Shown here piece by piece: positions 13,563-40,500 of a stretch of 64,000 nt of DNA. The notes under the pieces are model-generated. The model was not told the DNA's origin and ran no database searches. It was given only the letters and a program-made list of their open reading frames with translations. Source of the stretch: Muraenolepis orangiensis (lineage: Eukaryota; Chordata; Actinopteri; Gadiformes; Muraenolepididae). A program made the position numbers and the translations under genes. The stretch is taken from NCBI GenBank assembly GCA_027704905.1, contig CM051001.1, positions 22,157,052 to 22,221,051 on the forward strand, given 5' to 3'. How positions within the stretch are numbered: position 1 is the first letter of the stretch; the number at the start of each line of letters is the position of its first letter.

Positions 13563-14092
13563 TTTAGGCCCAATCCCATTTCTCTGTCTTCCCCCTTCCC
13601 CCTACACCTTGTCCTTCATGGCATGTTCACATTCTACAATTCAGTGCAAAATGTGGACTGATTACTAGTAGTGAAATGAGATCCTGACCTATATGACACT
13701 ATTAACACAGATATTAACAAAAGGTTTGACTAGATCCATTATCATATATTAGTACACATCCGCACCTCTGACTACCGCATGTCTATATAGAGTAGCACTG
13801 TAGCAAGTACTGATGGGTACTAAGCATTAGTTACAGTATGTTAATGGGCCAGGGCCCATTTTAATGTTAGATTTTTTGTTCTCTTTTTCTCTTGTTCCCT
13901 CTTTCCTCTTGTTCCCCTTTGACAGACACTTGTGAGCTCTGGAAGTGTGAATCCATAGCTTGTTTGATTACTCATGTCCACATGCCATGTAGACTTTTGG
14001 CCAACTGACTCCAGTACTGCATGAGTATTGTATATGTATTGCATTGCATTGTTCTAATTTTCACGTATATGTATGTGTATGTTGGCAGTCAT

Positions 14093-14372
14093 TGTACATT
14101 TAGGTTGAAATTGAGTGATGCTTGACATCAAAATATGTCATTTTGACATCAATATTTGATGTCACATTTATGTTGAATTGACATTGAAGCTTGATATTGA
14201 TTGATATCAAAATGACCGATCAACACCATGACATCTTGAGATCAAATAAATGTTGAATTGACATCAAATGTCAACAAAGCATTGACGTCAATATGACTTT
14301 AATTTTTGACCTATTTCACGACGTAATTTTGACGTCAATGATGTCAAATTGACATCAAATGCCCACTGGGAA
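14093..14372. repeat. Repeat built of 'ttgacatcaa'-like palindromic units
   Basis: The core motif TTGACATCAA or TTGATGTCAA and its variants recur many times, spaced by short A/T stretches, ending 'catcaaatgcccactggg'. A TE end of this form is common in fish, but only one terminus is clear here. No ORF is present. Confidence 0.5.
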
Positions 14373-14574
14373 TAAGCTAATTTTGGTCTATGATAAATAG
14401 GCTAGACCAAGATGTGTTTTATTTATTTTTCTCTTGCAAGTTAATTTTTCCTCGGAAATTTTAGGGAGGATGGTCCTCCCTTTGCTCAATGGACGAGCCT
14501 CCTTTGGTGTGTATATAATATAGTAACTACAATACTGCATTGCATCTGCATACATGTGCATAGTATAATTAATA

Positions 14575-14890
14575 ACGACAGGGACCTTTCAGTTGCTGCA
14601 CCCTCCCACATCCGTCAGGCAACCACCCTGCCATCCTTTGAACAGGCTCTCAAGATCCACCTCTTTAAACTGGCTTTCCCCTGCTAAACAACCCCCCTCC
14701 ATCCAATGACTTATTATCCTCCTTTTTATATTTAATTTAAATTTTAACTTAAATTCTTTTTTTATTTTTAAATCTATTTTATCTATATAACCATACAATT
14801 ATTTTACTGTACGTGCAATTTTACCATGTCTGTAAAGCGCCTTGGGTGTCCAGAAAAGCGCAATATGAAAGCGCTAAATAGAATGCATTA
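14575..14890 (+). mobile_element. 3' end of an L2/CR1-type LINE
   Basis: The segment encodes 'DLSVAAPSHIRQATTLPSFE' then 'LKIHLFKLAF' and a stop, the usual C-terminus of L2-like ORF2. It is followed by the 3' tail 'tgtaaagcgccttgggtg' with 'gaaagcgctaaata' and a short ATT tail. It is 5' truncated, as is typical for target-primed insertion. Confidence 0.7.
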
Positions 14891-14999
14891 TTATTTAGAT
14901 TAGATTAGATTAGATTCAAATGTATTGTCATTGTACAGCACAAGTACAGTACAGCAGTAGAGTATTTAACAGTATGCCGTTATTGAAAACAGGATAACA

Positions 15000-16577
15000 G
15001 GATCCTCTGGAGTATGGCGCCGTACGAGATGGCTGCCTGTTGCGAGCTCCCGCACGACGACGCAGTTTTTTGTTATTTATTCTTTTTATCGCGACTATCT
15101 TTGTTCAGAAAGTTAGCAGCACGTTCATTTATGACTTTAGCACACTTCTGGAGATCAGATCGACAGTCGCTCGCCGCCTACCGGAGTTTTTTCATTCTTT
15201 TTCGACTCGGATGTCCCGCCCGAAGTCACAGCTGGATTATCTCCGACCATCTTGGGCACGATTACACGCAAGCGTCGCAGGAAGAAGCGAGGGAAGCGAG
15301 CCGGTGTGCTAGTCAGGCTGAGATGTCGATCCGATCGCCCCCCACTACCTACCATTCTACTGGCTAATGTACAGTCTCTGGACAATAAGTTAAGCGAGCT
15401 TCAGGCTCGTATTTAATTCCACCGGGAAACTAAGGACAACTGTATCATCTGCCTTACGGAGACATGGATGTCGGAGGGGGTTACCGATGCAGCTATCGAG
15501 CCGACGGGATTTTCCGTGCACCGGGCGGACAGAACAAAGGCTCTCTCCGGTAAAGATTGCGGAGGGGGGGTATGTCTCATGATAAACAGATCTTGGTGCA
15601 ACCAAAGTCATGTACATCCCCTCAAGTCTTTCTGTTCCCCGGACCTGGAGTACCTGATGCTTATGTGCCGTCCATTCTGGCTACCTCGGGAGTTTACAGC
15701 GGTAACCGTGACCGCTGTTTACATTCCCCCACAAGCCAACACGGACACAGCGCTGAAGGAACTGTATGGGGCTATCAGCGAACAGCAGTCGGCACACCCT
15801 GAGGCTGCTCTCATCGATCGCTGTGAGGGAGGTCCAATGCTGGTCGGACCAATCGGACTCTATGCTGCAGGATTGTTTGTCGCGCTGACTGGCACATGTT
15901 CCGCGTTGCCTCGGACAATAACATCAACTAGTACGCGTCCTCGGTCAGCGGGTTCATCAAGAAGTGCATAGATGACGTTGTTCCGACCAAGCCGGGTCGG
16001 ATATACCCCAACCAGAAACTGTGGATTAACGGCGATGTTCGCGCTGCCCTCCACGTGCGTAACGCCGCCTTTGGCTCTGAGAATATGGAGGAATATACGA
16101 GAGCCCGTTACGACCTCCGTAAGACCATCGTCACTGCCAAGCGGGAGTACAAGGACAGATTGGAGGTGAAATTCAAGAGCCACGACACAAGGGGTATGTG
16201 GCAGGGGCTACAGACGATAATGAACTTCAGAGGGAGAACAAGTTGTGTAGAGAACTCCTCTACCTCCCTCCCAGGAGAGCTAAATACTTTTTTTGCTCGG
16301 TTCGACATGACCGACAGCCTGCCGAAGCCAGCACCGCCTGAGGAGACCTGTCTGCTGAGCATCTCGGAGGCGGATGTGTGCCGCACCTTCAAGCGGTTGA
16401 ACATCCGTAAGGCGGCAGGCCCGACGACATCCCGGGCCCTCAGAGCATGCGCAGACCAGTTGGCAGGAGACTTGACGACAGACTGCTGTCTATCGTCGGG
16501 TATTGCACATAAGATTTTCACTCACTGCTTTATACTTGTGTAAACTGTGAAGTGACAATAAACTTGACTTGACTTGC
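15000..16577 (+). mobile_element. Internally deleted LINE with endonuclease domain
   Basis: Plus-strand pieces read 'NCIICLTETWMSEGV', 'GGGVCLMINRSWCN', 'PDLEYLMLMCRPFWLPREF' and 'VTAVYIPPQANTDTAL', the apurinic-like endonuclease of a fish LINE ORF2. Pieces from 15950-16460 read 'FIKKCIDDVVPTKPGRIYPN' and 'LNIRKAAGP', the start of the reverse transcriptase region. The coding part then jumps to a 3' tail, 'gtgaagtgacaataaact' plus 'tgacttgacttg', so most of the RT is deleted. A frame break lies near 15412 and others follow. Confidence 0.75.
15468..15830 (+). pseudogene. LINE ORF2 endonuclease remnant
   Basis: This is an open stretch covering the central endonuclease blocks (TETW, GGGVCLMIN, VYIPPQA). 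The conserved downstream 'GDFN' and 'SDH' blocks are not seen in frame, so it is inactive. Confidence 0.65.
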
Positions 16578-16591
16578 TCCCTGATCGCCTC

Positions 16592-16697
16592 AGAGGTCCA
16601 TGATTACTTCAAGACCTCCGGGAGCTCTCCTGACGACATCATGGGAGCAGCAGAGTGTCTCCATGCCGAGCGCCGAAAGTTCCTGGCCTCCCCTGAG
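16592..16697 (+). other. Possible orphan exon after the LINE
   Basis: After the LINE tail, a candidate acceptor 'ccctgatcgcctcag' precedes an open stretch reading 'EVHDYFKTSGSSPDDIMGAA' and on to 'FLASPE', with a donor-like 'gag|gtcagt'. The composition looks coding, but I do not recognise the family and cannot connect it to another exon. Confidence 0.2.
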
Positions 16698-17033
16698 GTC
16701 AGTTATCCCAGATCCTAGTGTAGGATCACACAGGCCATGATGTGGTATCCTACACAGTAACACAGGTTTCTGTTATTTCCGGGTATAAGCTACAATGTAC
16801 TGCCTTCTGAGTGAGTCATCTCAGTACCCAAATGGAAGATATATGTGGTGTATTTTTGCTGTAGATTGGTCGTTAGTGTTCCTTATTTATTATCACTGAG
16901 GAGACTATGGAGGTGAAGAAGAAGAAGAAGTCGTACCTTTGTCGGATCTTCTGCTGCTACAAGAAAGAATGAACAAGCCACAATTAGCACAGACATGCAA
17001 TGTGGACATATGGTCATATGGACATATGGTCTA

Positions 17034-17300
17034 TGGCAGTATAGCTCAGGAGGTAGAGCGGTCGCCTCGCAACCGGAAGGTTGCTGGTTCGAACCACCGG
17101 CTACTCCTAGAAAGTCCTTGAAACCTTGAGCAAGACCCTACCCAACACCCTAACTGCTAACTCCAAACCTAACTGCTCTTGACGTGCTGGCTGTCTCCTT
17201 GCATGGCTGACTCCGCCGTCGGTGGTTGAATGTGTGTATGAATGGGTTAATGTGAGGCATGACTTGTAAAGCGCTTTGGATAAAAGCGGCACCGATTCCC
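17034..17300 (+). mobile_element. tRNA-derived SINE
   Basis: The head carries an A-box-like 'tagctcaggaggtagagcgg' and a B-box 'ggttcgaacc'. The body has 'gagcaagaccct' and the tail 'tgtaaagcgctttggataaa', as in common fish SINEs. It is not a functional tRNA: no acceptor stem pairing is evident and the fused body continues. Confidence 0.75.
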
Positions 17301-17349
17301 TGAGGAGCCGTGACGGATCACGGGTTTAAGCGCTGCGGGAGCAGGAGAT

Positions 17350-17925
17350 GGAGTGGAAGGTCATGTTCCCCCGTCTGCCGACGCTGCCGACGTCGCGCGG
17401 TCCCCGCCTGACTACGTCGCGCTGCTCCCGTCTGCCGACGCCACGTTTTCCCTGCCTGCCGACGTCGCACGGTCCCCGTCTGCCGACGTCGCGCCGTACC
17501 CGCCTGACGACGTCACACTGTTCCCGTCTGACAGCGCCGCTCCTCCCCGCCTGACAACGCTGCGCTGCCCGACATTGCGCTTCCCCCGTCTGCCGACGCT
17601 GCCGACGTCGCACTTTCCCCGCCTGCCGACATTGTGCGGTCCCCGTCTGCCGACGAGAGGGGAGGTCCAGATTAGACCGCAGAACCCCCAGAGGAGACCC
17701 CCCAGAGGAGACCCCCAGAGGAGGTTCCAGAGAAGACTCCTACCGACCTGGGCCCTGCCCGCCCACAGAATCTCCTCCACCCCCCCGGATCATCGACTGG
17801 GAGGCATACGGCCCAGAGGAGCGGGGTTGGCTCCCGCGCCGTTACAGTCTGGACCCGTTCCTTATGCGCGACTGCCACCGGGAACACCCCTTCAAGCCGG
17901 ATTGGGCACCAGGAGGCGCCCGTTG
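17350..17925 (+). pseudogene. Ty3/gypsy polyprotein C-terminus with chromodomain remnant
   Basis: 17360-17660 is a GC-rich imperfect tandem repeat coding for a Pro/Ser/Ala-rich linker. Another frame (about 17760-17925) reads 'RIIDWEAYGPEERGWLPRRY' and then 'HPFKPDW' before a stop just ahead of the LTR. That is the integrase-terminal chromodomain pattern ('DWEGYGPEE..WVP') of fish Ty3/gypsy chromoviruses. Upstream gag, protease, RT and integrase core are not present. Confidence 0.75.
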
Positions 17926-17936
17926 AGGGGGGGTAC

Positions 17937-18436
17937 TGTCACGGTTAAGGTGGTTACCAGGGGGCGTGGCCAAGCCGCGTGCGCTGATGGCGCACACACA
18001 CACCTCAGCAATTGCCGTGTCTAATCACCTCACCTGGGGGTATATATACCCTGGCGCCCTGTTACCCCTTTGTTAGGTCGTACATCGTACTTTGTTCATG
18101 CTACGTTGTACTTTATGCTTGCTACGTTGTACTTTGGTACATTCTGGACAGAATCGTTATGTCCCGGAATCCAGACCCCTCGCCCGTCCCGGACTACTCG
18201 TCGGTCTATACCTGTCGCTACTTCGACCTCCCGGTATCTAGACCCCTCGCCTGTCCCGGACCACACGCCTGTCTACTCCCTGCCGGTACTACGCTGATCC
18301 GACTTCCCGGTATACAGACCCCTTGCCTGTCCCCGTTCACTCTTGTGTTTTGTTTGCTTTAAATAAAGCTTTACGTTATAGCACCACTGTGTCTTGGTCT
18401 GCGTTCTGGGTCTCAGCAAACTATCCACTCGTGACA
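17937..18436 (+). mobile_element. Ty3/gypsy long terminal repeat
   Basis: The sequence runs TGTCACGG ... CGTGACA. It has a TATA-like 'gtatatatacc' near 18042 and 'aataaa' at 18362. It lies directly after the polyprotein stop, so it is the 3' LTR. It is related to the solo LTR at 62002-62478, with a shared TGTCACGGTTA start and a shared 'gggggcgtggcc' block. Confidence 0.85.
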
Positions 18437-18594
18437 TGGGGAGTAAGCATTCCATTGTACTTGTTGCATATGGCAAATAAAAACCTCTTGAATCTTCATG
18501 TGTAATCTTTGAAATGGTTCACGTTACATTATAGTTGAACCACTAGAATGTAATTATGACATGTATACAGCAGTGGTGGCTGGTGGTTGTTTCG

Positions 18595-18650
18595 ATGTAC
18601 TGTACTTGTGCTGTACACTGACAATAAATTTGAATGTAATCTAATCTAAA
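18595..18650 (-). repeat. LINE/SINE tail fragment paired with 14896-14960
   Basis: Here 'gtactgtacttgtgctgtac' and 'gacaataaatttgaa' plus 'atctaatcta' are the reverse complement of 14896-14960. These look like tails of the same retroelement family in opposite orientation. Confidence 0.4.
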
Positions 18651-19491
18651 GTAGGAGAGGAAGGAAGGTGCCTCACTATCAATGTTGACAGTGTATTAGT
18701 GGGTCATTTTAAGCCAAACTGAATTGAAACCGATTGTGATCTGAGAAGGAAGAAGCATTGATTTGATGAAAAATAGCTATTTAGCGATTACTCTATTAAT
18801 GATGAAAAATCATTGATCTGAAAATTCTGAATAGAAGTTCTATGCAAAGTGGCTAGTGCTATCGAAAAAACCTAACGGAATTGAAATTGAGTGAGTTTTG
18901 AGGGCGAATCTTGTTTGTCATGCACCTGGAACGCTTTGAGTTCGTAACTCCAGAGTTTCAAATCTGAAATTAAATTAAAAGTAAATGACTGACTTTTCTG
19001 GAACGCTGAATTAATGACTGACACACGATAGATCCTTGCATGATGATAACCCGGCCCCAAAACTGATTGGGTATTCACCAGCGCAGGGAGCTCTGCTGAT
19101 TGGTTCACAGAGCCTCTGGCTAGACCCGCCCTAAGGGAGGATCGTTCTCCCTTACTGCCGTACACACTCATGTTAAAAACCAGGACTCATTACAATGGAT
19201 TTCATCAACCCGTTTTGAAAAGATTAAACATTTTTGTTTTTATTGACAGTTGGATTTAATATGATTTTTGGTGTACATTTATTTTATATTCATTATTTAT
19301 ATTTATTCATTTAATTTGTGCACCTCCTTTAAAAAACAAAACAGGATAGATTTGTCTGGATTATCCTACATGAAACCATAATCTGTCAAATGTACTTATT
19401 TAGCTCACTTGGCTATTTAAACAAAATATATCCTCAATATAATACAATATGTCCTTAAAAACTCACCAACATCAACATTTTCATTTACATT

Positions 19492-19534
<43 letters not shown>

Positions 19535-19941
19535 AAAACAAAATTCACTATACATCGCTTTGGATAAAAGTCTAAAGACTAAAGACTAAATAGTAAACAT
19601 ACACTCACACAGTACTCATCCTACACCTCAGTACTGGCCTACTAACCGATGTACAGAGAGTGAGTATGTTGTGAATCCAGCTCACCACGGAGCATCAGCT
19701 CTTATGGTTTGTGAGCAGGTTTATGAGGTTAATACAGTGGAAGAACAGGTTCGTCAGAGAGCCCTTCTGTAGCCGGAGTCTGCTCTGCTGGAGGCGTGGC
19801 GGCTCTTTGGTTTTTGCATGTCAAGACTCTGAAGTCATTCCACACCGACCCAGAGCGAGAGAGAGAGACACATAGAGATAGAGAGAGACAGAGAGAGCGA
19901 GAGACACGCACGGATACACGCACACACACGCACACGCACAC

Positions 19942-20007
<66 letters not shown>

Positions 20008-20330
20008 TCAGGAAGTGAGGTGGCGGTGGCGGTGGCTCAGCAGCCGGTTCGGCGAGAAAACGTCTCGTACGGACAGTTTTTTTGTTGCAGAGAGCGTGCA
20101 AAGACAGGCGCTGCATGAGAGGGGCTTGTGGGTTGTGTTATTACCAGTCTGTGACTGCCCCGGCTGTCCCCCCCCCGCCCCCCCCCCTTCCGCTCTTCGC
20201 CTTGCAGGTAAAAAGCCCTTCCTCTAGTACCAGTAGAGGTCCTTCTTGTCCCCACTCCGTCCTGAAACACATGGGAGGCAAATGTGCGGAACTGTTAGAA
20301 TGTATGAAACAACCCAACAAACAAAACACA
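18650..20330. other. Intergenic region with microsatellites, no gene seen
   Basis: I see no supported exon. The region includes a (TA)n run at 19496-19528, a GAGA-rich then (CA)n tract at 19855-20005, and C-rich sequence near 20165-20195. It lies 3' of VGLL1. Confidence 0.4.
19911..20005 (+). repeat. (CA)n microsatellite
   Basis: CA dinucleotide tract preceded by a purine-rich GAGA block (19856-19910). Confidence 0.9.
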
Positions 20331-20338
20331 GCATTCGT

Positions 20339-20383
20339 CCATTATAATACCAGAAGGGTGAAACCCTTCTGGTATTATAATGG
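20339..20383. repeat. Perfect 21-bp palindrome with 3-nt loop
   Basis: Arms 20339-20359 and 20363-20383 are exact reverse complements with GAA between. Confidence 0.9.
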
Positions 20384-20398
20384 AAAAAAAACAAAACA

Positions 20399-20425
20399 CC
20401 TCAGTCACGACATTTTTTTTCACAC

Positions 20426-20490
<65 letters not shown>

Positions 20491-20552
20491 AAAAAAATGT
20501 CGTGACTGAGGTGGGTTTTTTTTTTAACACATTTCTTATTAGTGACTGAGGT

Positions 20553-20621
<69 letters not shown>

Positions 20622-20645
20622 TTATTATTTATTTATTTATATATA
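20399..20645. repeat. Inverted repeat around (TA)n runs
   Basis: 'cctcagtcacgacatttttt' at about 20399 and its reverse complement ending near 20513 flank a (TA)n tract. A third partial 'gtgactgaggtgg' and a second (TA)n run (20554-20617) follow. The run continues up to the predicted VGLL1 stop codon. Confidence 0.75.
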
Positions 20646-21419
20646 TGTAAAAGCTGGCGTTCAACAGTGTGTGTCTCGGAGCGGCAAGCCTACCGGGGTC
20701 AAAGCCAACGCCGGGGTCCAAGGACTCCCTGAAAGCACTGGGAGTCGTCCAGCTGGGCAGCAGCTCGGGTTTGGACCCCGAGGCCACGCCGGGGCCCATC
20801 TCGCCGCGGTCACTGTGCAGCAGGTTGAGCAGGGACGTGGCGTACTGCTGCCCCGTGAGGCTCAGGCCGTCCGTGGTCAGCGAGTATGGGATGGGGGGCA
20901 GCCCCATGCCCCCCGCCTGTCTGACGGGGAAGGGCGCCCAGCCGGAGGGCAGCTCGTCCATGGGGCCGAAGGGCAGGCCGGCGTGGGCCTCCTTGGGGCT
21001 GAGGAACTGGGCCTCCGGGTAGGAGGTGGCCATCCACTGGCAGGAGTTTGAGTCCTCTGCGAGACGTGGACAATAGGAGGGGCCCACACACACACACACA
21101 CACACACAAGGGAAAGGTGTGAGATGGATATGTTCTTCTTAAGGACATCATAGCTAGAATGTTTCCTTCTGTTCTTCCCCCTTTTTGTCGCATATACGGT
21201 AGTTGAGCCGACTGGTGGGTCTCCCTTACCTGGCTTGACGGACTTGTGGCTCCTCTTGGGTTTGACGGCCTGGGGCTTGGCCCTATCGGCCCTGCTGAGG
21301 GCCCGGGAGAAGTGCGAGTCCACCATGCTGCCGATGTCCCCCTGGAAGTAGGTGAGGATGACGCTCTGGGAGTTCTCCTCCACCTTCACCGAGATCGGGC
21401 TTCCTGCCACGTCCGCCAT
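20629..21419 (-). CDS. vgll1: Vestigial-like family member 1 (VGLL1)
   Basis: Two coding exons on the minus strand. Exon 1 is 21419-21230, with ATG in 'ccaATGGcgg' context and donor CAG|GTAAGG. Exon 2 is 21056-20629, with acceptor 'ctcgcag'. Phase closes, with a split GAG codon. Residues about 18-45 form the Tondu motif ('VILTYFQGDIGSMVDSHFSR'), the TEAD-binding segment of vestigial-like cofactors. A later 'LLNLLHSDR' resembles the VGLL1 C-terminal block. The product is a nuclear transcription cofactor that binds TEAD factors. Length is about 205 residues, compared with about 258 in human. The last residues are encoded by the start of a (TA)n repeat and the stop lies in it. Nearby ADGRG4 exons reproduce the human Xq26 order. 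A likely 5' UTR splice acceptor ('cttccccag') lies just upstream of the ATG. Confidence 0.85.
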
Positions 21420-21429
21420 TGGTCATCTA

Positions 21430-24400
21430 AAACTGGGGAAGGAAGACGGAGTTCACATGGAGGTATCGTATATTCTTTACCCGTTTTTTCTAATTCCCAG
21501 AATGATTTTTTTTTTGTTAAACTATAGTTTTTAGGTTTTGCATTTTTTGTATTATACTAAATACATGTGTTATTTATTTGTTATTATTATTTATTTATTT
21601 ATTTTTGGGTTATTTAGGAGAAGTTATTCATTTTGATTTTCCTTTCGTGGTCTCATGTTTATTTGCCTTTGTCTGTAATGTTTACATCACTTTATCAACA
21701 GTTTAGAACAACAAAACTCACAAAGTCACAAAATATGACGTGCTATAGAAATTAAAAATATCTAGTTCAGTATCCCGAACATTATCTTCAATGGTTTGAC
21801 TGGGGGGGGGGGGGGGGAGTCATGAAATAAACGTAACACGACACTGATAACATGAATGCCAGTTATTCTAACAGGAGCAAAGCAGTAAACTTGTTATAAC
21901 AAGTGAAGCGTGTTTCGGTTCATTGTAGTCTTCAAAATATATACCTATATGGTATACCATATACCCCATGACACCATGTGGGTCCAGCTTCTGCTCATGA
22001 TGCTACTCGTTTATAAATAGACCCCAAGACGGGTTGTGTTTGGCCGCTTCATACACAAGGAATACACAAGAAGCATGGAATCAAAATGTGAACTGTACAA
22101 ATGTACAGAATGTATTAAAAAAAAGCCTGTGTTCGATTTTCACGACTTTCGGTCGTACCAATCGGATGTATCAAAGAAGGTTGGGTTTTGATTAGCATAG
22201 GTTATGGGTTAAGCCTTAACCCATAACCTATGCTAATCAAAACCCCCCCCGTTAAGGGGACGCAACATCTGCCTATTGATCACTACCGGTTACAGTTAGT
22301 AGGCTGCTCCATTTTGATATGAAAGCGTGATCTATAACATTATGCTGTGATGTCGGCTCAGCAAGTCCAACCATAACTTGGACTCAGTACCTATGTTATT
22401 ATATATTAGTTTAAATGTACATATATTTTTGACTTACTTTTCGATTGTTAGCCGTGACCGACCAAGGAACAACAAGTCATTGGGATGACTTGATTAATGA
22501 ACAAAAAACAAAAACCTGACGTAGTCGCCTACATGAGCCAAAGAAACGGTTAAAGGATTATCACTCAATGTCGTCGCAGATATCGGACAAATCCATCAGA
22601 TCACAGGGCGGTTGTTCCACAGCAGGCTACGGCTCCTTTCAACCTACCGTAGTCACTGCACATTGTGCTCCAGGTCTGAGGGTGTGTGAGTGTTCAAGAA
22701 CAGAGATGGGAATGAACAGAATGCCAACCAGCGAGTTAGTCCGTAACCTGACTGACACCATATCACAGGATTCCTCAAACAGACATACAATGCCATAAAC
22801 GTGTGCACACTTTTCGAAAAAATGCTTCTGAAGAGTTGCACTGTGTAATCTCTCTAGGCTGATAGCAGTGGGTTTCATGCTTTGTACACATCCAGGTGAG
22901 GATTCCTCTCTGATCATCCGACATCATCCATCCTATTTGTCATTTTGAATCAGACATTACCTATAGAGAGAAGTTTCCTAATAAGCCAATATACAGGTGA
23001 CTTAACAATGGGCTATACATTGACAAACAAATAAAGCCAATGTATTATAGCCTATGCACTCACTATTCTGTATGTACTTATGTACAGTATGTACTTAATT
23101 AATAAACATAAAAACCATATATGTGTGCTGTACCATGTGCTGCAAAATAACTTCAAAGATTGATGGCAGCAACATTCCACAGTGTCACCATAGCTGTTCA
23201 CCAGGCATCAAGGAGAGAGATCTGCAAACATGTATGTAAATGTAATGTAATTAGTGGTCAAATTCAGCCATTCCTTTGTCCATAAAAGGCCTCCTTGTTT
23301 ATTACCTACTTCATGTTCTATATTTACATATTTAGCATGTTCCAGTGATTGTGGTTGGTTTTCTTATACATATTTGGTGTTTAACTGAAATACTTGTGAC
23401 CTCCATTGTCCAGCTTAAATGGCCTCCATGAACAGATGTGGACTAAAGACTGTAGAAGACCTATGTGGCCTCCCATAAATCTTGACACTACACCGTCAGG
23501 CCACCAGATGTCGCCAAGAGGCAGTCACACACATGCGTATCACCAGGTCCCAGTGAGATTGCCGGTGTTTTAAAGGGCATCTTGTACTAACCCAAGGTAG
23601 GTAAGTCCACAAAATGGGTTTTTAAGTCATAAGCGGAGTTTGCGGGAGGGCAGGGGCATTGCCCCCCTAGTGGCCGAAATGTGTTACTGAATCGAGTCTA
23701 AAATCGAGTCTTAAATTGTTCCAATCTAAATATTTATTGTATATAGATCTCCAAATATTTTGAATAGATTTAATAAAATAAAATGATTGTAACACATACA
23801 TCGTAATTATATTATGTTTGTTTTAAATCAATACATTTTTTAACAGTCATGTGACACAGTCACGTGTGAAGTTAGACACGTGTTCCCTCTATTTCGTGCA
23901 TTTAGGATTCAGCTAGCTATGTTTCTGTACGCTGTTTCTGTACGCTGAGCAGTAATAGTTATTCTGCGATTTTTAGAACGTCCAAGAATATGCGGGACGC
24001 AAAAAAAGGCGTTTGTGTTCTGCACTAAGTAGGACACTGGTTAATTAATATTTACAAGCCTACTGAAACAACACTGAGCATTTTCGTGTGCGTGCTATAA
24101 GTTGGACAGTGAGTGCCTATTTCATCGTTTTCAATGTACCACGAAATGTGTTTACGTGTACACTAAATGTTTTAAAAGGGTACATGGACAATGAAAGCCT
24201 AACTATTTAATAAAAACAAATTGATATTTCTCTTTTCAGACTTATATATAGTTTGCCATTGCACTTCTGTTGTGTGCGGCAGTGCACTCATGTGTGAAAG
24301 ACAGAAACATTTCATCGCTCTCCATTGACTTTGTATTGAGAAGGTGCCTCCTGGTCATTTTCCTTTTCTAATAAAAAACGGAAACATGTCTAGAAGCTGT

Positions 24401-25130
24401 TGTGTGACATGATGCTGTACCAACAAGGTAAACAATTAACTTGTTCGGTTCGGCAGTTGGTAAAAATGTAGTTCTGGGTTCTTTATCTTGTTGGTTGAGC
24501 GTCCTGTGACAAAGCAGCTTTTAGGCATGTTTCAGTTTTTTGTTAGAAGTCAAAAATGACAAGGAGGCACCTTCCCGTAAGCAAAGTCAATGGAGACTAT
24601 TGTTCCCCCCCCCCCCGCAGGGTGGGCGTGGCCTAACTGCTCTCTCGCTCTGTCTCTATAGTTGGGACTGTGTACTGATGTCAGTTAAAAAAATCTTTGC
24701 CCCCCCCCAGCGCAAATGTCAAACTCCTCGCCTATGCCTTAAGTGACAAAAGACAGCATTAACTTGTAGACAGACTATTTATTCAATTGAGGAAAACTCT
24801 TACACAGATCAGATATTAATATGAAAACTTAAATTTCTCCTGAGATTACCAGATACATACAGAACATGAACAATGATAAATATGGCTCTAAAATGAAAAA
24901 TAATAATATTGGTGAAACCGTACAGCTGCTTGTATTTGCAGATGTTTAGACTCCGTAACCTTACTTTATAACGTTTTACTAATGTACATGTAGAAGCAAA
25001 TAACTTAAATTGTTGACGCCGGCATCATTTCGGTTGATGCCTAACCATAGATACGTTTCTGTATGTTTCCTGTAATGTATAATTATTAATGTTATTATTT
25101 TTATAGCATCATTGAAATTGTATTAACTTA
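21430..25130. other. VGLL1 5' flank, no recognised gene
   Basis: This should contain the VGLL1 promoter and a 5' UTR exon, which I cannot place. A 31-bp palindrome lies at 22183-22245, a G-run at 21803-21817, and C-rich runs near 24605 and 24700. Open frames are short and without recognisable motifs. Confidence 0.4.
22183..22245. repeat. Perfect 31-bp palindrome with 1-nt centre
   Basis: Arms 22183-22213 and 22215-22245 are exact reverse complements around a single C at 22214. There is no other sign of a transposon. Confidence 0.9.
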
Positions 25131-25269
25131 TTTATTTTGAAACCACATTTAATGATGACCACCACATGCCATAGTACCGCCTGGACCAGTAGGAAGACCA
25201 GAGGTTTTGGGTCTTTCTGTTGTCGGGCGTGGTTGGTCCGGGGTAGAAGGAGGGTCGGGGGTTGTTCCT

Positions 25270-40500
<15,231 letters not shown>

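Noticed and set aside
17034..17110. tRNA gene
   Set aside because: Box A and B are present, but the sequence is the head of a SINE, with a fused body and tail.
17353..18024. 223-residue Pro/Ala-rich plus-strand frame
   Set aside because: It is a frame through the GC-rich repeat and into the LTR. The chromodomain motif lies in a different frame, so this is not a host gene.
20669..21022. Plus-strand 117-residue frame
   Set aside because: It is antisense of VGLL1 exon 2.
22568..22917. Short frames upstream of VGLL1 on both strands
   Set aside because: They show no motif, no splice support and typical random composition.
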